This document shows positions 1 to 9,744 of a DNA stretch of 64,000 nt, one piece after another. The notes under the pieces are model-generated. The model was not told the origin of the DNA, made no database searches, and saw nothing but the letters and a program-made list of their open reading frames with translations. The DNA lies in the NCBI GenBank assembly GCA_963825685.1, contig CAWGUD010000007.1:1-64000 (forward strand). The letters run 5' to 3'. The translations under genes and the position numbers were made by a program. This DNA comes from JAOUEA01 sp963825685. Lineage in GTDB: Bacteria > Actinomycetota > UBA4738 > HRBIN12. The first letter of the stretch is position 1, and each line of letters starts with the position of its first letter.

Positions 1-2
1 CG

Positions 3-428
3 ATCCAGATGCCCGTGCCGCACGCCGCCGACGCCGGCAGCGTCGACGTCGCGCTCCTGCGGCGTTCCTGGCAGCCCCTGCTCGAGCACCTCTCCGCGAA
101 CCGACAGATGATCCTCGCGGCGATCCTCGAGTCGGCGACGGTGGCGAGCTACGACGGCTCGACGCTCGAGCTCGCGTTCCCGCCCGACCGCAAGGTCGGC
201 CCCCAGAAGGTCGAGGGGAAGAAGCCGGAGCTGCAGGCGGCGCTCGGCGACCTGTTCGGCGTCAGGCCCGACATCGTGTGCGTCGTGCGAGAGGTCCGCG
301 ACGCCGCCGGGCCGGCCGCGGTCGAGATCGTCGAGGAGGACGAGGTCGTCGACGAGGCCGAGGCGCTCAAGCGGGTGCAGGAGATGCTCGGCGCCCAGGT
401 CGCGGCCGAGACGGAACCGGCGGAGTAA
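3..428 (+). CDS. dnaX: DNA polymerase III subunit gamma/tau, C-terminal part
   Basis: This is the 3' end of a gene entering from the left edge; the reading frame is open from base 3 and stops at 428. The translation matches the C-terminal tau domain of actinobacterial DnaX: a helix with LLRRSWQPLLEHL, then a strand pair (SYDGSTLELAF) and an acidic tail. The ATPase core must lie outside the window. DnaX is the clamp-loader motor of the replicative polymerase. It is followed 3 bp later by recR. The usual dnaX-ybaB-recR order lacks ybaB here, since no gene fits between them. Confidence 0.8.
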   Translation: MQMPVPHAADAGSVDVALLRRSWQPLLEHLSANRQMILAAILESATVASYDGSTLELAFPPDRKVGPQKVEGKKPELQAALGDLFGVRPDIVCVVREVRDAAGPAAVEIVEEDEVVDEAEALKRVQEMLGAQVAAETEPAE

Positions 429-431
429 GTC

Positions 432-1025
432 GTGTACGAGGGCCCGATCCAGGAGCTGATCGACGAGCTGGCCAGGCTCCCCGGCGTGGGGCCGAAGTCG
501 GCGCAGCGGCTCGCGTTCTGGCTCGTGAAGGCCGACCCCGCCGACGCGAAACGTCTCGCCGCTGCGATCGTGCAGGCGAAGGATCGCATCGCGTTCTGCC
601 GCGAGTGCGGCAACGTCGCCGAGGGCGATCTCTGCCGCATCTGCCGCGACGAATCCCGCGACCGCACGCTGCTCTGCGTGGTCGAGGAGCCCAAGGACGC
701 CGCCACGATCGAGAAGGCCGCGCTGATCAAGGGTCGCTTCCACATCCTGGGCGGCGCGATCAGCCCGCTCGACGGCGTCGGCCCCGACGACCTGCGCGTG
801 CAGGAGCTGCTCGACCGCGTCGAGCGCGACCACGTGACCGAGGTGATCCTCGCGACGAACCCCAACCTCGAGGGCAACGCGACCGCGATGTACGTCGCGG
901 CGCTGTTGAAGCCGATCGGTGTTCGGGTCACGCGGCTCGCGAGCGGCCTGCCGGTCGGCGGCGACCTCGAGTACGCCGACGAGGTCACCCTCTCCCAGGC
1001 CCTCGACGGCCGCCGGGAGATGTGA
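432..1025 (+). CDS. recR: recombination protein RecR
   Basis: RecR works with RecF and RecO to load RecA on gapped DNA. The protein is 197 residues, the normal family length. It shows an N-terminal helix-hairpin-helix (LARLPGVGPKSAQRLAF), a four-cysteine zinc finger (CRECG...CRIC, residues about 57-72) and a Toprim domain (VVEEPKD, then ATNPNLEGNATA). The start is GTG at 432, 3 bp after the dnaX stop, so the two genes are almost certainly cotranscribed and translationally coupled. Nothing is missing from the family signature. Confidence 0.96.
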   Translation: MYEGPIQELIDELARLPGVGPKSAQRLAFWLVKADPADAKRLAAAIVQAKDRIAFCRECGNVAEGDLCRICRDESRDRTLLCVVEEPKDAATIEKAALIKGRFHILGGAISPLDGVGPDDLRVQELLDRVERDHVTEVILATNPNLEGNATAMYVAALLKPIGVRVTRLASGLPVGGDLEYADEVTLSQALDGRREM

Positions 1026-1038
1026 GGGGTCACCCTGC

Positions 1039-1605
1039 ATGATCAGACCCTCCGCCGGCGAGGTCAGCGACCGGGCCCTCGTGCTCTACGCGTTGGTGCG
1101 CCGCGGCACGATCGAGTACGTCGTGGCCGAGACCGAGGGCGACCCCGGTCGCATCCGCCAGGCAGAGGCGGCTCGCCGCGAGACCGACGACTGGCTCGAG
1201 CGCGAGGCCGTGTGGCCGGCCGTGACCGAGGCCGAGCGCCGGCTGTTCGAGGGTCCCTCGGGTTCCTGGCCGCGTGAGGCCGTCGCCGACGCGATGTGGC
1301 GCAAGGAGGCGCTCGGCACGCTGCTGTGGGCCCTCGAGCACCTCGAGGTGATGCCGCAGTACGGGCTGGAGTTCGAGCAGCAGCGCCTCGACGAGGCGGT
1401 GACGCGCTACGGATCGGTCGACGCGTTCCGCACCCACGGACGCTTGCGCCCCGACGAACAGATCGAGGCGGCGTGGCTCGAGGCCGACGCCTGGTTCGGC
1501 GCCACCGAGGGCCGTGCGGGGGAAGACGCGCACGTGGCCTCGGCGGCGGCCGAACGCTTCCGAGCGCTCAGTTGGCTCCGCGATCGCGACGCCGCACCAG
1601 CCTGA
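1039..1605 (+). CDS. DUF4272-like protein of unknown function
   Basis: A 188-residue soluble protein. I chose ATG 1039 because GAGGGG lies just upstream and the upstream extension overlaps recR. The central stretch MWRKEALGTLLWALEHLEVMP resembles the core of DUF4272 proteins (a helix with WR.EAlg.LLWAL); the function of that family is not established. It is rich in Glu, Arg and Ala, with no signal peptide or membrane segment. It follows recR by 13 bp and may be the last gene of the dnaX-recR transcript. The convergent DUF4349 gene overlaps its end. Confidence 0.6.
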   Translation: MIRPSAGEVSDRALVLYALVRRGTIEYVVAETEGDPGRIRQAEAARRETDDWLEREAVWPAVTEAERRLFEGPSGSWPREAVADAMWRKEALGTLLWALEHLEVMPQYGLEFEQQRLDEAVTRYGSVDAFRTHGRLRPDEQIEAAWLEADAWFGATEGRAGEDAHVASAAAERFRALSWLRDRDAAPA

Positions 1606-2780
1606 CCACGCCCCAGCCGATCAGCGCGATCACGCCGAGCGGGATCAGGTAGCCGAGCCCGACGACGACCGCGCCGACGATGCGCAGGAACCCCTGCACC
1701 GCGAGCTCGAACGAGTCGGCCAGGCTCGGGTTCTCGGGGTCGGAGCCCGGGTCCTCGCGCTGCACGTCGCGCTCGCGCACCTCGACCTTGATCGTCGCCT
1801 CGGCGACCTGGTCCTTCAGGAAGTTCAACCGGCCCTGGATGTTCTCGATCTCCAGCTGCACGTCGTCGATCAACGCCGCGAGCCGCAGGATCTCCGACGT
1901 CGACGTCGCGTCGGCCTGGATGTCGAGCAGCAGCTCGCGACGGTCCTTCAGGATGTCGAGACGGGCCTGCAGGTCGATGAACTCGGCGGTCACGTCCTGG
2001 CCCGTGATGTCCTGGAACTCGACCTCGCCGTCGAGCTGACCGGAGAGCGCGCGCAGCGCCAGCATCGTGTCGTCGAAGCGCTTGGCCGGCACGCGAAGCG
2101 TCAACGCGCCGCTCCGCTCGTCGCGCGAGCTCGACTCGAGCACGAACCCGCCGTTGCGTCGGGCGATCTGGGTCACGCCCGCGACGCCCTTCGAGAAGGA
2201 GCCGTCGGCGATCACGATGCCGATGCGCCCGTCCCGGATGATCTTCGTGAGATCGCCCTGCTGCTCGGGCACGGCGCCGACGCCCTGTTGGACACCGGGA
2301 CCGACTGCGTCTCGAGCCGCCTCCTCCGATGTAGCCGAGTGCGGCCCGCTCCGATTCGCTCAGGTTCCCGAGCGCCTCGTCGCTGAGGTAGCTCGCGTCA
2401 CCGGCGGGCGCTTCACGGGGGCAGGGGCCATGGTGGCCTGCGGGCCGGACTCGCTTCCTCCGGCCTCCAGCGCCACCGCCGTCGGCACCCGAGACGGCGT
2501 CGCCCACCTCGGCGAGCCCGCCATCGGCGCCGGCATCGTCGCTCGAGCCTCCCTGCGCCAGGAAGCCGATGCCGCCGGCCAGCACCAGCACGGCGACCAA
2601 CGCCGCCGCGATGCCGCCCCACGCGTGACCGCCGCCGCGTCCGCGCCGAGGAAGGCGGCGCGGTCCGCCGGAGCCACCGTCGAGCGCCCGGTCGATCGAG
2701 GCGAGCCGGTCGCGCTCATGCGCGGCGACCGCCTCGAGATCTCGTTCCAGCAGCTGGAGCGAGCGGATGTCCGTGTTCAT
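1568..2780 (-). CDS. DUF4349 membrane protein, sigma-factor partner (frameshifted)
   Basis: The reconstructed protein starts with MNTDIRSLQLLERDLEAVA at 2780, followed by a transmembrane segment (AAALVAVLVLAGGIGFLA), a Pro/Gly-rich linker, a DUF4349 core (LRVPAKRFDDTMLALRALSG, coiled coil LDILKDRRELLLDIQ) and a C-terminal membrane segment (VGLGYLIPLGVIALIGWGVV). The frame breaks near 2320 (LGYIG to AARDAV), and probably twice more in the linker near 2420-2460. Its ATG overlaps the sigma-factor stop by ATGA. DUF4349 proteins are membrane anchored and often paired with ECF sigma factors; an anti-sigma role is an inference from the neighbourhood. Confidence 0.7.
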
Positions 2781-3365
2781 GCCTCCACCTCCGTGGTGAG
2801 CTGCATCCCCCGCTCCTGCAGCAACAGCGCGATCTTCCTCAGCCCCCGGCTCACCCGCTGCCGGGCGTTCTGTTCGGTGCACTTCAGGCGCTCGGCGACC
2901 TCGGCGTACCCCAGGCCGTCGATCACGCGCAGGCGCATCGCCTCGCGCTGGTCCGGGCTGAGCGATCTCGAGCGCCTCGGCCAACGCCTCACGGATCGGC
3001 GCGAAGTCGATCAGGTCCTCGATGCGCTCGTAGTCCTCGGGCGGCAGGTCGCGCTCCGGCATGCCGAGCTTGCGCCGGGCGGCGGCGTCGACCTTGCCGT
3101 TGCGGAAGAATCGTCCCAGCCGGTGCCGCGCGATGCCGTAGAGCCATGCCACGCCGTTCACTCCCTGATCTCGATAGGTCGCCCGCGATGCGAACGCCTC
3201 GGCGAACGTCTCCGCGGTGAGCTCGGCGGCGGTCTCCGGGTCGAGGGTGCGTCGCGCGAAGTAGCGCAGCAGGTCCTCGGCGTGACGCCGGTACAGCTCG
3301 GTGAAGGCCTCGGGCTCGGTGCGCGAGGCGATCAGCAGTTCCGTGTCGGTGCGCTCTTCGGGCAC
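2777..3365 (-). CDS. ECF-type RNA polymerase sigma factor (one frameshift)
   Basis: Region 2 is clear (AFTELYRRHAEDLLRYFARR, then the GVAWLYGIARHRLGRFFR element) and region 4 follows (SLSPDQREAMRLRVIDGLGYAEVAERL). The two halves lie in different frames. An extra base near 2968, in the stretch encoding ALE/SLSPDQ, accounts for the gene being 3n+1 long. The start is GTG at 3365 with GAGGTGAGG a few bases upstream. The stop overlaps the downstream DUF4349 membrane gene by 4 bp, so the pair forms a sigma/membrane-regulator operon. The target promoters are not evident. Confidence 0.82.
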
Positions 3366-3507
3366 GGCCTCACCTCTCGTGTCCGTCCCGCGGGCCGGGT
3401 GGTGCGTGTCCGTACGACCGATCATGCCGCGGGAGCGTGGGCGTGTGACAGGGGTGTGACGCCTTGAGGTGCGGCCGCGGTTCCCGCGGGCGGGTGTAGC
3501 GTCGGGT

Positions 3508-3968
3508 GTGGCTCGTCGCATCATCGGGTGGCTGTGCTTCTGCGCGGGGTCGGGCGTGTTCGCGCTCGGCGCGTTCCTTGCCTGGTCGATGTGGGACGCG
3601 ACGGCGTGGGGATTCGCCTCGACCTCACCGACCGCCGCCGCGGCCGCGGCGATCGGTTGCGTCGCGCTCGTCGCCGGGCTCGTGCTTCTGGAGGGGCGTC
3701 CGTCGAACCACGGTCGCCACTGCCGCGGTGCTGGGTGTCGCGGCCGTCGTGCTCGCCATCGATCTGTTCGCCAGGGACGCCGGCGGATCGCTCTTCGGTG
3801 AGCTCGACGGATGGCAGGGAAGCGACGCCGAGGGCATCTCCTCGCTCGCGCCGGTCTGGGCGCTGCTCGTCATGGGCACTGCTGATCATCGCTGCCTCAC
3901 TCTGGTGCCGGCGATCCTTCGGGCACGCGCGCAGGAGCCTCGAGACCGCATCCACCCGGATGCGCTGA
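3508..3968 (+). CDS. small multi-pass membrane protein (frameshifted)
   Basis: Three successive frames together give about 150 residues with four predicted membrane segments: IIGWLCFCAGSGVFALGAFL, AAAAIGCVALVAGLVLL, TVATAAVLGVAAVVLAIDLF and WALLVMG...LLIIAASL. The frame changes near 3700 and 3880. The GTG at 3508 lies 5 nt after TAGCGT, a candidate -10 box, so the transcript may be leaderless. I do not recognise the family. It is divergent from the ECF sigma operon and convergent with the MDR dehydrogenase. Confidence 0.5.
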
Positions 3969-3981
3969 CGCGGACCGACCT

Positions 3982-5007
3982 TCAGCGGGTGAGCACGATC
4001 TTGCCGAGCTGACGGCCCGCCTCGAGGCGTTCGAGCGCCGCCGGGAACTCCTCGAAGCCGAACGTCGCGTCGATCGGGATCTCGATCGCCCCGCTGCCGA
4101 CGAGCTGCATCGCGTCGGCGAACTCCTGATGGTCGTTCATCGTCGCGCCGATCACCTCGAGCTGGCGCCAGAACAGCGTCGGAAGGTGGAGCTCGGCCGT
4201 CCGTCCCGTCGTCGAGCCGTTCGTGACGAGCCGTCCGCCCCTCGCGAGCGATCGCAGCGAGCGGTCGAACGTGAGCGTGCCGACGTTGTCGACGACGATG
4301 TCGACGCCTCGGCCGTCGGTCTCGGCACGGACGAGCTCGTCGAATCGCTCCGACGTGCGGCAGCCGCCGGTCGCCCCGTGGCGGCGGCCCATCGGAGCTT
4401 GGCGGCGTCTCGCGTGGTCACCCACAGCCGGCGCGCTCCGAGCGCCCGGGCCAGGAGGAACGCTGCCGTCGAGGTGCCGCCGCCGATGCCCACGACGAGG
4501 ACGTCGGCGCCGGGTTCGAACCGAGCGCGGCGCAGCATCCGCAGCGCCGACGACGTCGACGAGCCCGGCCGCGGCGGCCTGCTTCCCAGGAGAGCGAGTC
4601 TGGCTTCGAGCGCACGTTCTCGGCCGGCACGACCACGGCGTCGGCGTGGGTGCCCCAGCGGTGTTCGCCCACGATGCGGAAGTCGCGACAGAACGGCACG
4701 TCGCCGTGGGCGCACGCGGGGCATGCGCCGCACGAGGTGGACGGGTCGATCACCACCTCGTCGCCGATCCGCAGTGTCGTCGACCTCCGTCGCCGATCGC
4801 GTCGACGACACCCGCGCCGTCGGCGCCGCTCACGTGCGGGAACGACGGCGGGGCAGGCATGCCGCGGGCCACCCAGAGGTCGAGGTGGTTGAGGGCCGAC
4901 GCCCGCAACGCCACGCGCACCTCACCCGGGCCGGGCTGCGGCTCGGGCGTCTCGCCGAGCACGTACGAGCCGGGGCCGTTCGCGTCGTGCAGGAGCCAGG
5001 CGCGCAT
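3982..5007 (-). CDS. zinc-type MDR alcohol dehydrogenase / quinone oxidoreductase (frameshifted)
   Basis: Four segments in shifting frames rebuild a 340-residue medium-chain dehydrogenase. The N-terminal GroES-like part has RAWLLHDANGPGSYVLGETP and NHLDLWVARGMP. A structural zinc cluster follows (CGACPACAHGDVPFC). The nucleotide-binding part holds VDIVVDNVGT, and the C-terminus is LEAGRQLGKIVL. The frame breaks near 4765, 4590 and 4420, with a net length divisible by three. The ATG at 5007 lies 6 nt after a TACCAT box on the minus strand. The substrate cannot be read from the sequence. The gene is divergent from the MOSC gene, and their promoters overlap. Confidence 0.75.
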
Positions 5008-5013
5008 GCCGCG

Positions 5014-5023
5014 ATGGTACGTT
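5014..5023. promoter_or_regulatory. overlapping divergent -10 boxes for the MDR and MOSC genes
   Basis: On the minus strand TACCAT (5019-5014) stands 6 nt before the dehydrogenase ATG, a leaderless layout. On the plus strand TACGTT (5018-5023) lies about 40 nt before the MOSC ATG, which has its own Shine-Dalgarno. The two boxes share two bases, so RNA polymerase cannot occupy both at once. No clear -35 elements are visible. Confidence 0.4.
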
Positions 5024-5061
5024 CGGGCGTGCTCGCGGGACCGCAGGAAGGAGTCGTCGGC

Positions 5062-5607
5062 ATGACCGCGCTCGGGATCGACGAACTGCAGGAGGGCCTC
5101 ACGCACATCCTGGGGTCGCCGCGTGACGAGGGCAGGCTCGAGATGGTCGTGCGGCGACCCGTGGAGGACGAGCGCGAGGTCGTGTCCGAGGCGCGGATCG
5201 AGCAGGGCAGGGGCGTGGTGGGCGACCGGTGGGTCTCGGAGCCGAAGCCGTCACCCGAGGCTGAGGTGACGCTGATGAATGCGCGCTGCGTCGCGCTGCT
5301 CGCGGGCGACGTCGATCGATGGCCGCTCGCCGGCGATCAGCTCTACGTCGACATGGACCTCGGCGTGGAGAACCTGCCTGCCGGCAGTCGGTTGCACGTC
5401 GGCGACGTGCTGCTCGAGGTCAGCGCGAAGCCACACACGGGGTGCGCGAAGTTCTCCGCCCGGTTCGGCGCCGAGGCGCTTCGGTTCGTGAACTCGACCG
5501 AGGGCCGGGCGGCGCGCCTTCGAGGGATGAACGCGAGGGTGGTGCAGGGCGGCACCGTCCGCGTCGGTGACATCGTGAGGAAGAGCTCGGGACCGACGCC
5601 CTCATGA
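5062..5607 (+). CDS. MOSC domain-containing protein
   Basis: 181 residues; the start ATG 5062 is supported by AGGAAGGA about 10 nt upstream. The MOSC core is recognisable: GDRW near residue 55, then LYVDMDLGVENLPAGSRLHVGDVLLEV and the conserved cysteine context HTGCAKFSARFGAEA. MOSC domains (molybdenum cofactor sulfurase C-terminal) bind a sulfur or molybdopterin-linked group through that cysteine. Related single-domain proteins (YiiM-like) handle N-hydroxylated compounds; which applies here is unknown. The stop overlaps the next gene by ATGA. Confidence 0.82.
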   Translation: MTALGIDELQEGLTHILGSPRDEGRLEMVVRRPVEDEREVVSEARIEQGRGVVGDRWVSEPKPSPEAEVTLMNARCVALLAGDVDRWPLAGDQLYVDMDLGVENLPAGSRLHVGDVLLEVSAKPHTGCAKFSARFGAEALRFVNSTEGRAARLRGMNARVVQGGTVRVGDIVRKSSGPTPS

Positions 5608-7699
5608 GCGATTCCTATCCGCGTCAGGCCGCGCGCACCCGCGACTTCAACCTCGGACTTCCCGCGAGCGTTCGCGATCGCCGACGACGGGTCGCGGGTG
5701 GCGTTCCTGCGCTCGAGGGCGGGCGACGACCCGGTGGCGGGGCTGTGGGTGCTCGACGTCGACGGAGGGACGCGAGCGAGAGGTCTTCCACCCGACGGCG
5801 CCGAGGAGCACCTCACGCAGGAAGAGATCGATCGACGTGAGCGCGCGGGTGAGAAGCAGAGCGGGGTGACGTCGTACACGACCGATCGCGATCTGCGGTC
5901 GGCCGTGTTCGTCGTCGGGCGACGGGCTGACCCAGGTGGATCTCGTCACCGGGGCGACGCGAACACTCGAGACGTCGGGGGTGCCGTTCGATCCGAGGCT
6001 CGACGCGCGACGGTGGCCGGGTCGCGTACGAGACGGGCGGTTCCCTGCGCGTGCTCGACCTCGCCACGGGCGACGACGTGCTGCTCGCCGACGATGAGGA
6101 CCCCGACGTGCGGTGGGGGGTCGCGGAGTTCATCGCCGCCGAGGAGATGGAACGGCGGCGCGGGCACTGGTGGGCGCCCGACGGCGAGCGGCTGATCGCC
6201 TGTCGCGTCGACGACCGTCCGGTGCAGGTGTGGCACATCGCCTCGCCGATCGACCCTGCGGCCGCGCCTCGCGCCGTGCGGTACCCGCAGGCCGGCACGC
6301 CGAACGCGATCGTGACCCTGCACGTGCTGGGCATCGACGGCTCACGGGTCGACGTGACGTGGGACCGGGAGGGGTTCGAGTACGTCGTCGCGGTGTCGTG
6401 GACCGAGGAAGGCCCGCCGTTGGCGCTGGTGCAGTCGCGCGATCAACGCGACGTGCAGGTGCTGGCGATCGATCCCGACACCGGGGCGACCGAGGTCGTC
6501 TGGCGAGACCACGACGACCGGTGGACGCACGTGACGCCGGGCGTGCCTGCGTGGCTGCCGGGTGGTCGCCTGCTGACGGTGGGCCACCGCGACGACACGC
6601 GCGTGCTGCTCATCGACGGCGAGCCCGCATCCCCCATCGGGCTGCAGGTCGACTCGGTGCTCGACGCGGGTGACGCCGTGTGGTTCCTGCGGAACCCGGG
6701 AGCCGACCGAGCTGCACGTGTGGCGACTGGACCGAGCACGAGGACCGGTGCAGGTGAGCGACGGTGAAGGTCAGCATGGCGCCGTGGTCGGCGGCGATCT
6801 CGCCGTGCTGGTGAGCGAGATCGGTCGACGAACCGCTGCCGACCGCGCGGCTGATCCGTGACGGCGAGGACGCTCCACACGTTCGACCGTGTGGCCGAGA
6901 CCCCGGTCATCGTCGGCCGCCCGACGTTCGTCTCGGTCGGGGCCGCGCGAGCTGCGCACGGCGATGTTCACACCGTCGGGTCGGGAACCCGGGGAGCAGC
7001 TTCCGGTGCTGCTCGATCCGTACGGCGGTCCGCACTTCGGACGGGTGGTGCGCGCCCAGCGGCCGCTGCTCGAGTCGCAGTGGTTCGCCGACCAGGGGTT
7101 CGCCGTGCTCGTGATCGACGGACGAGGCACGCCGTACCGCGGCGTGTCCTGGGAACAGTCCGTGCATCGCAGCTACCTCGATCACGCGCTCGAGGATCAG
7201 GTCGACGGGTTGCAGGCGGCGGCGGAGCGGTACCCGTTCCTCGACCTGTCGCGGGTGGCGATCAGAGGATGGTCCTACGGGGGGTACCTGACGCTGGGCG
7301 CGCTGCTGCGCCGGCCCGACGTGTTCCACGCCGGCATCTCCGGCGCCCCGGTCACCGACATGCGCCTGTACGACACGCACTACACGGAGCGGTACCTCGG
7401 CATGCCCGACACCGACGCCGACGCGTACGCGAACGCCGACCTGATCCCCGACGCGCCGAACCTGCGCGGCGAGCTGCTGCTGATCCACGGCCTGGCCGAC
7501 GACAACGTGTACGCGGCGCATTCGCTGCGCATGTCGAAGGCGCTCATGGAAGCCGGCCGGCCCCACGCGTTCATCCCGCTGAGCGGCATCACGCATCGAC
7601 CCACCGATCCCGCAGCCGCCGAGGCGATGCTGCAGATCGAGGTCGACTTCCTGCGCCGCGGCCTCGGCGTTCCCGGCCGCGGCGAGCGCCCCCGGATAG
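5604..7699 (+). CDS. S9 family prolyl oligopeptidase / dipeptidyl-peptidase IV-like (many frameshifts)
   Basis: The N-terminal beta-propeller is spread over several frames: AFLRSRAGDDPVAGLWVLDV, EEHLTQEEIDRRERAG and LDLATGDDVLLADDEDPDVR. The C-terminal hydrolase from about 6960 is intact: LLDPYGGPHFGRV, the nucleophile motif GWSYGG, the acid in HGLADDNVY and the histidine in ITHRP. At least six single-base shifts are needed (near 5665, 5775, 5925, 6010, 6705, 6830-6950). The stop is also lost in the printed frame; a TAG at 7697 in the +1 frame is the likely true end. It cleaves dipeptides or peptides after Pro/Ala in family members. If the shifts are real it is a pseudogene. Confidence 0.72.
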
Positions 7700-7738
7700 A
7701 CTCGGGCTCCGACACGGCGGCGACAGGAGCCACCCGGC

Positions 7739-8986
7739 ATGCCCATCATCGTGCAGAAGTACGGCGGCACGTCCGTCGGATCGGTCGAGCGGATCCAGGC
7801 GGTGGCCGACCGGGTCGTGCGCGCGCGCGAGGACGGCAACGACGTCGTGGTCGTCGTCTCGGCGATGGGCCACACCACCGACGAGCTGCTCGCGATGGCG
7901 AACGAGATCGCGACCGTGCCCGACCCTCGCGAGCTCGACATGTTGCTCACCGCCGGAGAGCGCATCGCGATGTCGTTGCTGGGCATCGCGATCAACGCGC
8001 GGGGGTGCAGGGCCGCCAGCTACACCGGCTCGCAGGCCGGCATCATGACCGACACGCAGCACGGCTCCGCGAGGATCGTCGAGATCAGACCCAAGCGCAT
8101 CCTCGAGGCGCTCGAGTCCGGCAACGTCGTGGTGCTCGCCGGCTTCCAGGGGCTGAGCATGAGCCAGTACGAGATCACGACGCTCGGCCGCGGCGGATCG
8201 GATCTCACGGCGGTGGCGATGGCGGCCGCGATCGGGGCCGGCGTCTGCGAGATCTACACCGACGTCGCCGGCGTCTTCACGACCGACCCGCGCATCGAGC
8301 CGCGGGCCCGCAAGCTCGACGTGGTGAGCTACGACGAGATGCTGGAGCTCGCCGCTGCGGGCGCCAACGTGCTGCAGTCGCGATCGGTCGAGTACGCGCG
8401 TCGAACCGGCGTGCGGCTGCACGTGCGGTCGTCGTTCGAGGACGAGCCGGGCACCTGGGTCCAGGAAGTGGAGGAACCGATGGAAGGTGTGCTGATCTCC
8501 GGCGTCGCGCTCGACACCGATGAGGCGAAGGTCACGCTCGAGCGCGTGCCCGACCGGCCCGGCGTCGCGGCCACGGTGTTCAAGGCGATCGCCGACGATG
8601 CGATCTCGATCGACATGATCGTGCAGAACGTGTCGCACGCGGGCGCCACCGACCTCTCGTTCACGGCGCCGCGCGCCGACCTTCCCCGCGTGCACGGCGT
8701 GATGGAACGGCTCGTGAAGGAGATCGGCGCCGCCGCCTACACGATCGACGACGACATCGCGAAGCTCTCGCTCGTCGGCGCGGGCATGAAGACCCACCCG
8801 GGGGTCGCCGCCGACATGTTCGACTCGCTCGCAGGCGAGGGCATCAACATCGAGATGATCTCGACGTCGCCGATCCGCATCTCGTGCGTGATCCGGGCCG
8901 GCGACGGCGAGCGCGCGGTGCGCGTCGTGCACGAGCGCTTCGAGCTCGACCGATCGGGCTCGACGCCCGACATCCCCACGGGCTGA
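7739..8986 (+). CDS. lysC: aspartate kinase
   Basis: Aspartokinase makes aspartyl-4-phosphate, the first step to lysine, threonine, methionine and diaminopimelate. The 415 residues begin with the kinase signature VQKYGGTSVGS and include the TAGERIAMSLL segment and GRGGSDLTAVA. Two ACT regulatory repeats fill the C-terminus (VLISGVALDTDEAKVTLERVP and LSLVGAGMKTHPGV). ATG 7739 has ACAGGAG upstream. An in-frame ATG at 8480 follows GAAGTGGAGGAA, consistent with an internally translated beta subunit. asd lies one gene downstream. Confidence 0.96.
   Translation: MPIIVQKYGGTSVGSVERIQAVADRVVRAREDGNDVVVVVSAMGHTTDELLAMANEIATVPDPRELDMLLTAGERIAMSLLGIAINARGCRAASYTGSQAGIMTDTQHGSARIVEIRPKRILEALESGNVVVLAGFQGLSMSQYEITTLGRGGSDLTAVAMAAAIGAGVCEIYTDVAGVFTTDPRIEPRARKLDVVSYDEMLELAAAGANVLQSRSVEYARRTGVRLHVRSSFEDEPGTWVQEVEEPMEGVLISGVALDTDEAKVTLERVPDRPGVAATVFKAIADDAISIDMIVQNVSHAGATDLSFTAPRADLPRVHGVMERLVKEIGAAAYTIDDDIAKLSLVGAGMKTHPGVAADMFDSLAGEGINIEMISTSPIRISCVIRAGDGERAVRVVHERFELDRSGSTPDIPTG
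8461..8482 (+). promoter_or_regulatory. internal Shine-Dalgarno and start for a lysC beta subunit
   Basis: Inside lysC, GAAGTGGAGGAA precedes an in-frame ATG at 8480 (residue 248 of the kinase). The product would be about 168 residues, exactly the two ACT domains. In Bacillus and Corynebacterium, aspartokinase II-type enzymes are alpha2beta2, with the beta chain translated from just such an internal start. The position and spacing fit; expression is inferred. Confidence 0.6.
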
Positions 8987-8989
8987 GTC

Positions 8990-9700
8990 GTGCCGGTCGA
9001 CGATCTCGGCGAGGCGATCGCAGGGCGCCTTCGAGCGAGCGCGTCGTCGATCCCGCTCCCCCCGCGCCGTCGGGTGGCCCACCGATGCCGCCTCCGCCCG
9101 GGTCCGGCGGTGGCGATGAGGGGCCGCCGCCGCCGGACCAGCCCGGACCAGCCCGAGCGTCGTGCCACCGTGCCGGTGGTGATCGCGCGTCCTGGTGACG
9201 GTGCTCGTCGGCGTCGGTGCGTTCGCCGTCGTGTCGTGGGCCGCGGCGTGGCTCGGGGTGCGAGGCGGGCGACTTCGAGTCGGTCCGCTTCGGCTACTGC
9301 GCTCGACGCCGCCGGGAGGGTGGATCGCCGCGGCGGCCCAGGGCGACGACGACGCCACTCGATCGCTTCCTGGTGCAGGACGGCGCGGCCACGATCACGG
9401 TGACCGCCGTGCCGCTCACGCAGGGACAGGATCTCGCCCGCTTCGAGCAGTTCGTGCGCGGATACGACGAGGATGCGGGAGCTCGTACCGGCGCCGCCGC
9501 GTCGCTCGAGGTCGACGGGGTCGAGGCGGTCGCGTTCGACGTGACCGTCGAGGGACCCGACGGTGTGGTGCGGTCCCGCGAGGTGCTGTTCACGAGGGAC
9601 GGTGTCGCCTGGCGGGTGACCCTCGCCGACGAGGAGGTCGGTTTCGAGGCCAACGCTCGCACGGCTCGACGAGTTGCTCGAGTCCTGGCGCTTCACGTAG
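8990..9700 (+). CDS. membrane-anchored protein with proline-rich linker (frameshifted)
   Basis: GTG 8990 gives VPVDDLGEAIAGRLRASASSIPLPPR. A shifted frame then gives a Pro/Gly-rich linker (PMPPPPGSGGGDEGPPPPD), one membrane segment (VTVLVGVGAFAVVSWAAAW) and an extracytoplasmic domain (VQDGAATITVTAVPLTQGQD ... VFTRDGVAWRVTLADEEVG). The natural end is DELLESWRFT with the stop at 9698-9700. At least two frame changes are needed, near 9080 and in 9160-9360. The family is unknown to me. Its place between lysC and asd suggests shared transcription, not necessarily shared function. Confidence 0.5.
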
Positions 9701-9729
9701 CGGCTGCGAGGCCGGGGGAACCTCGCTGG

Positions 9730-9735
9730 TACGGT
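9730..9735 (+). promoter_or_regulatory. possible -10 box for asd
   Basis: TACGGT ends 9 nt before the asd ATG at 9745 and no Shine-Dalgarno lies between them. This would place the transcript start at or next to the start codon. I see no convincing -35. Confidence 0.3.
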
Positions 9736-9744
9736 GATTCGACC

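Noticed and set aside
6889..8523. Peptidase reading frame extending into lysC
   Set aside because: The extension is in the wrong frame for lysC and has no homology; the stop was lost through a base error near 7690.
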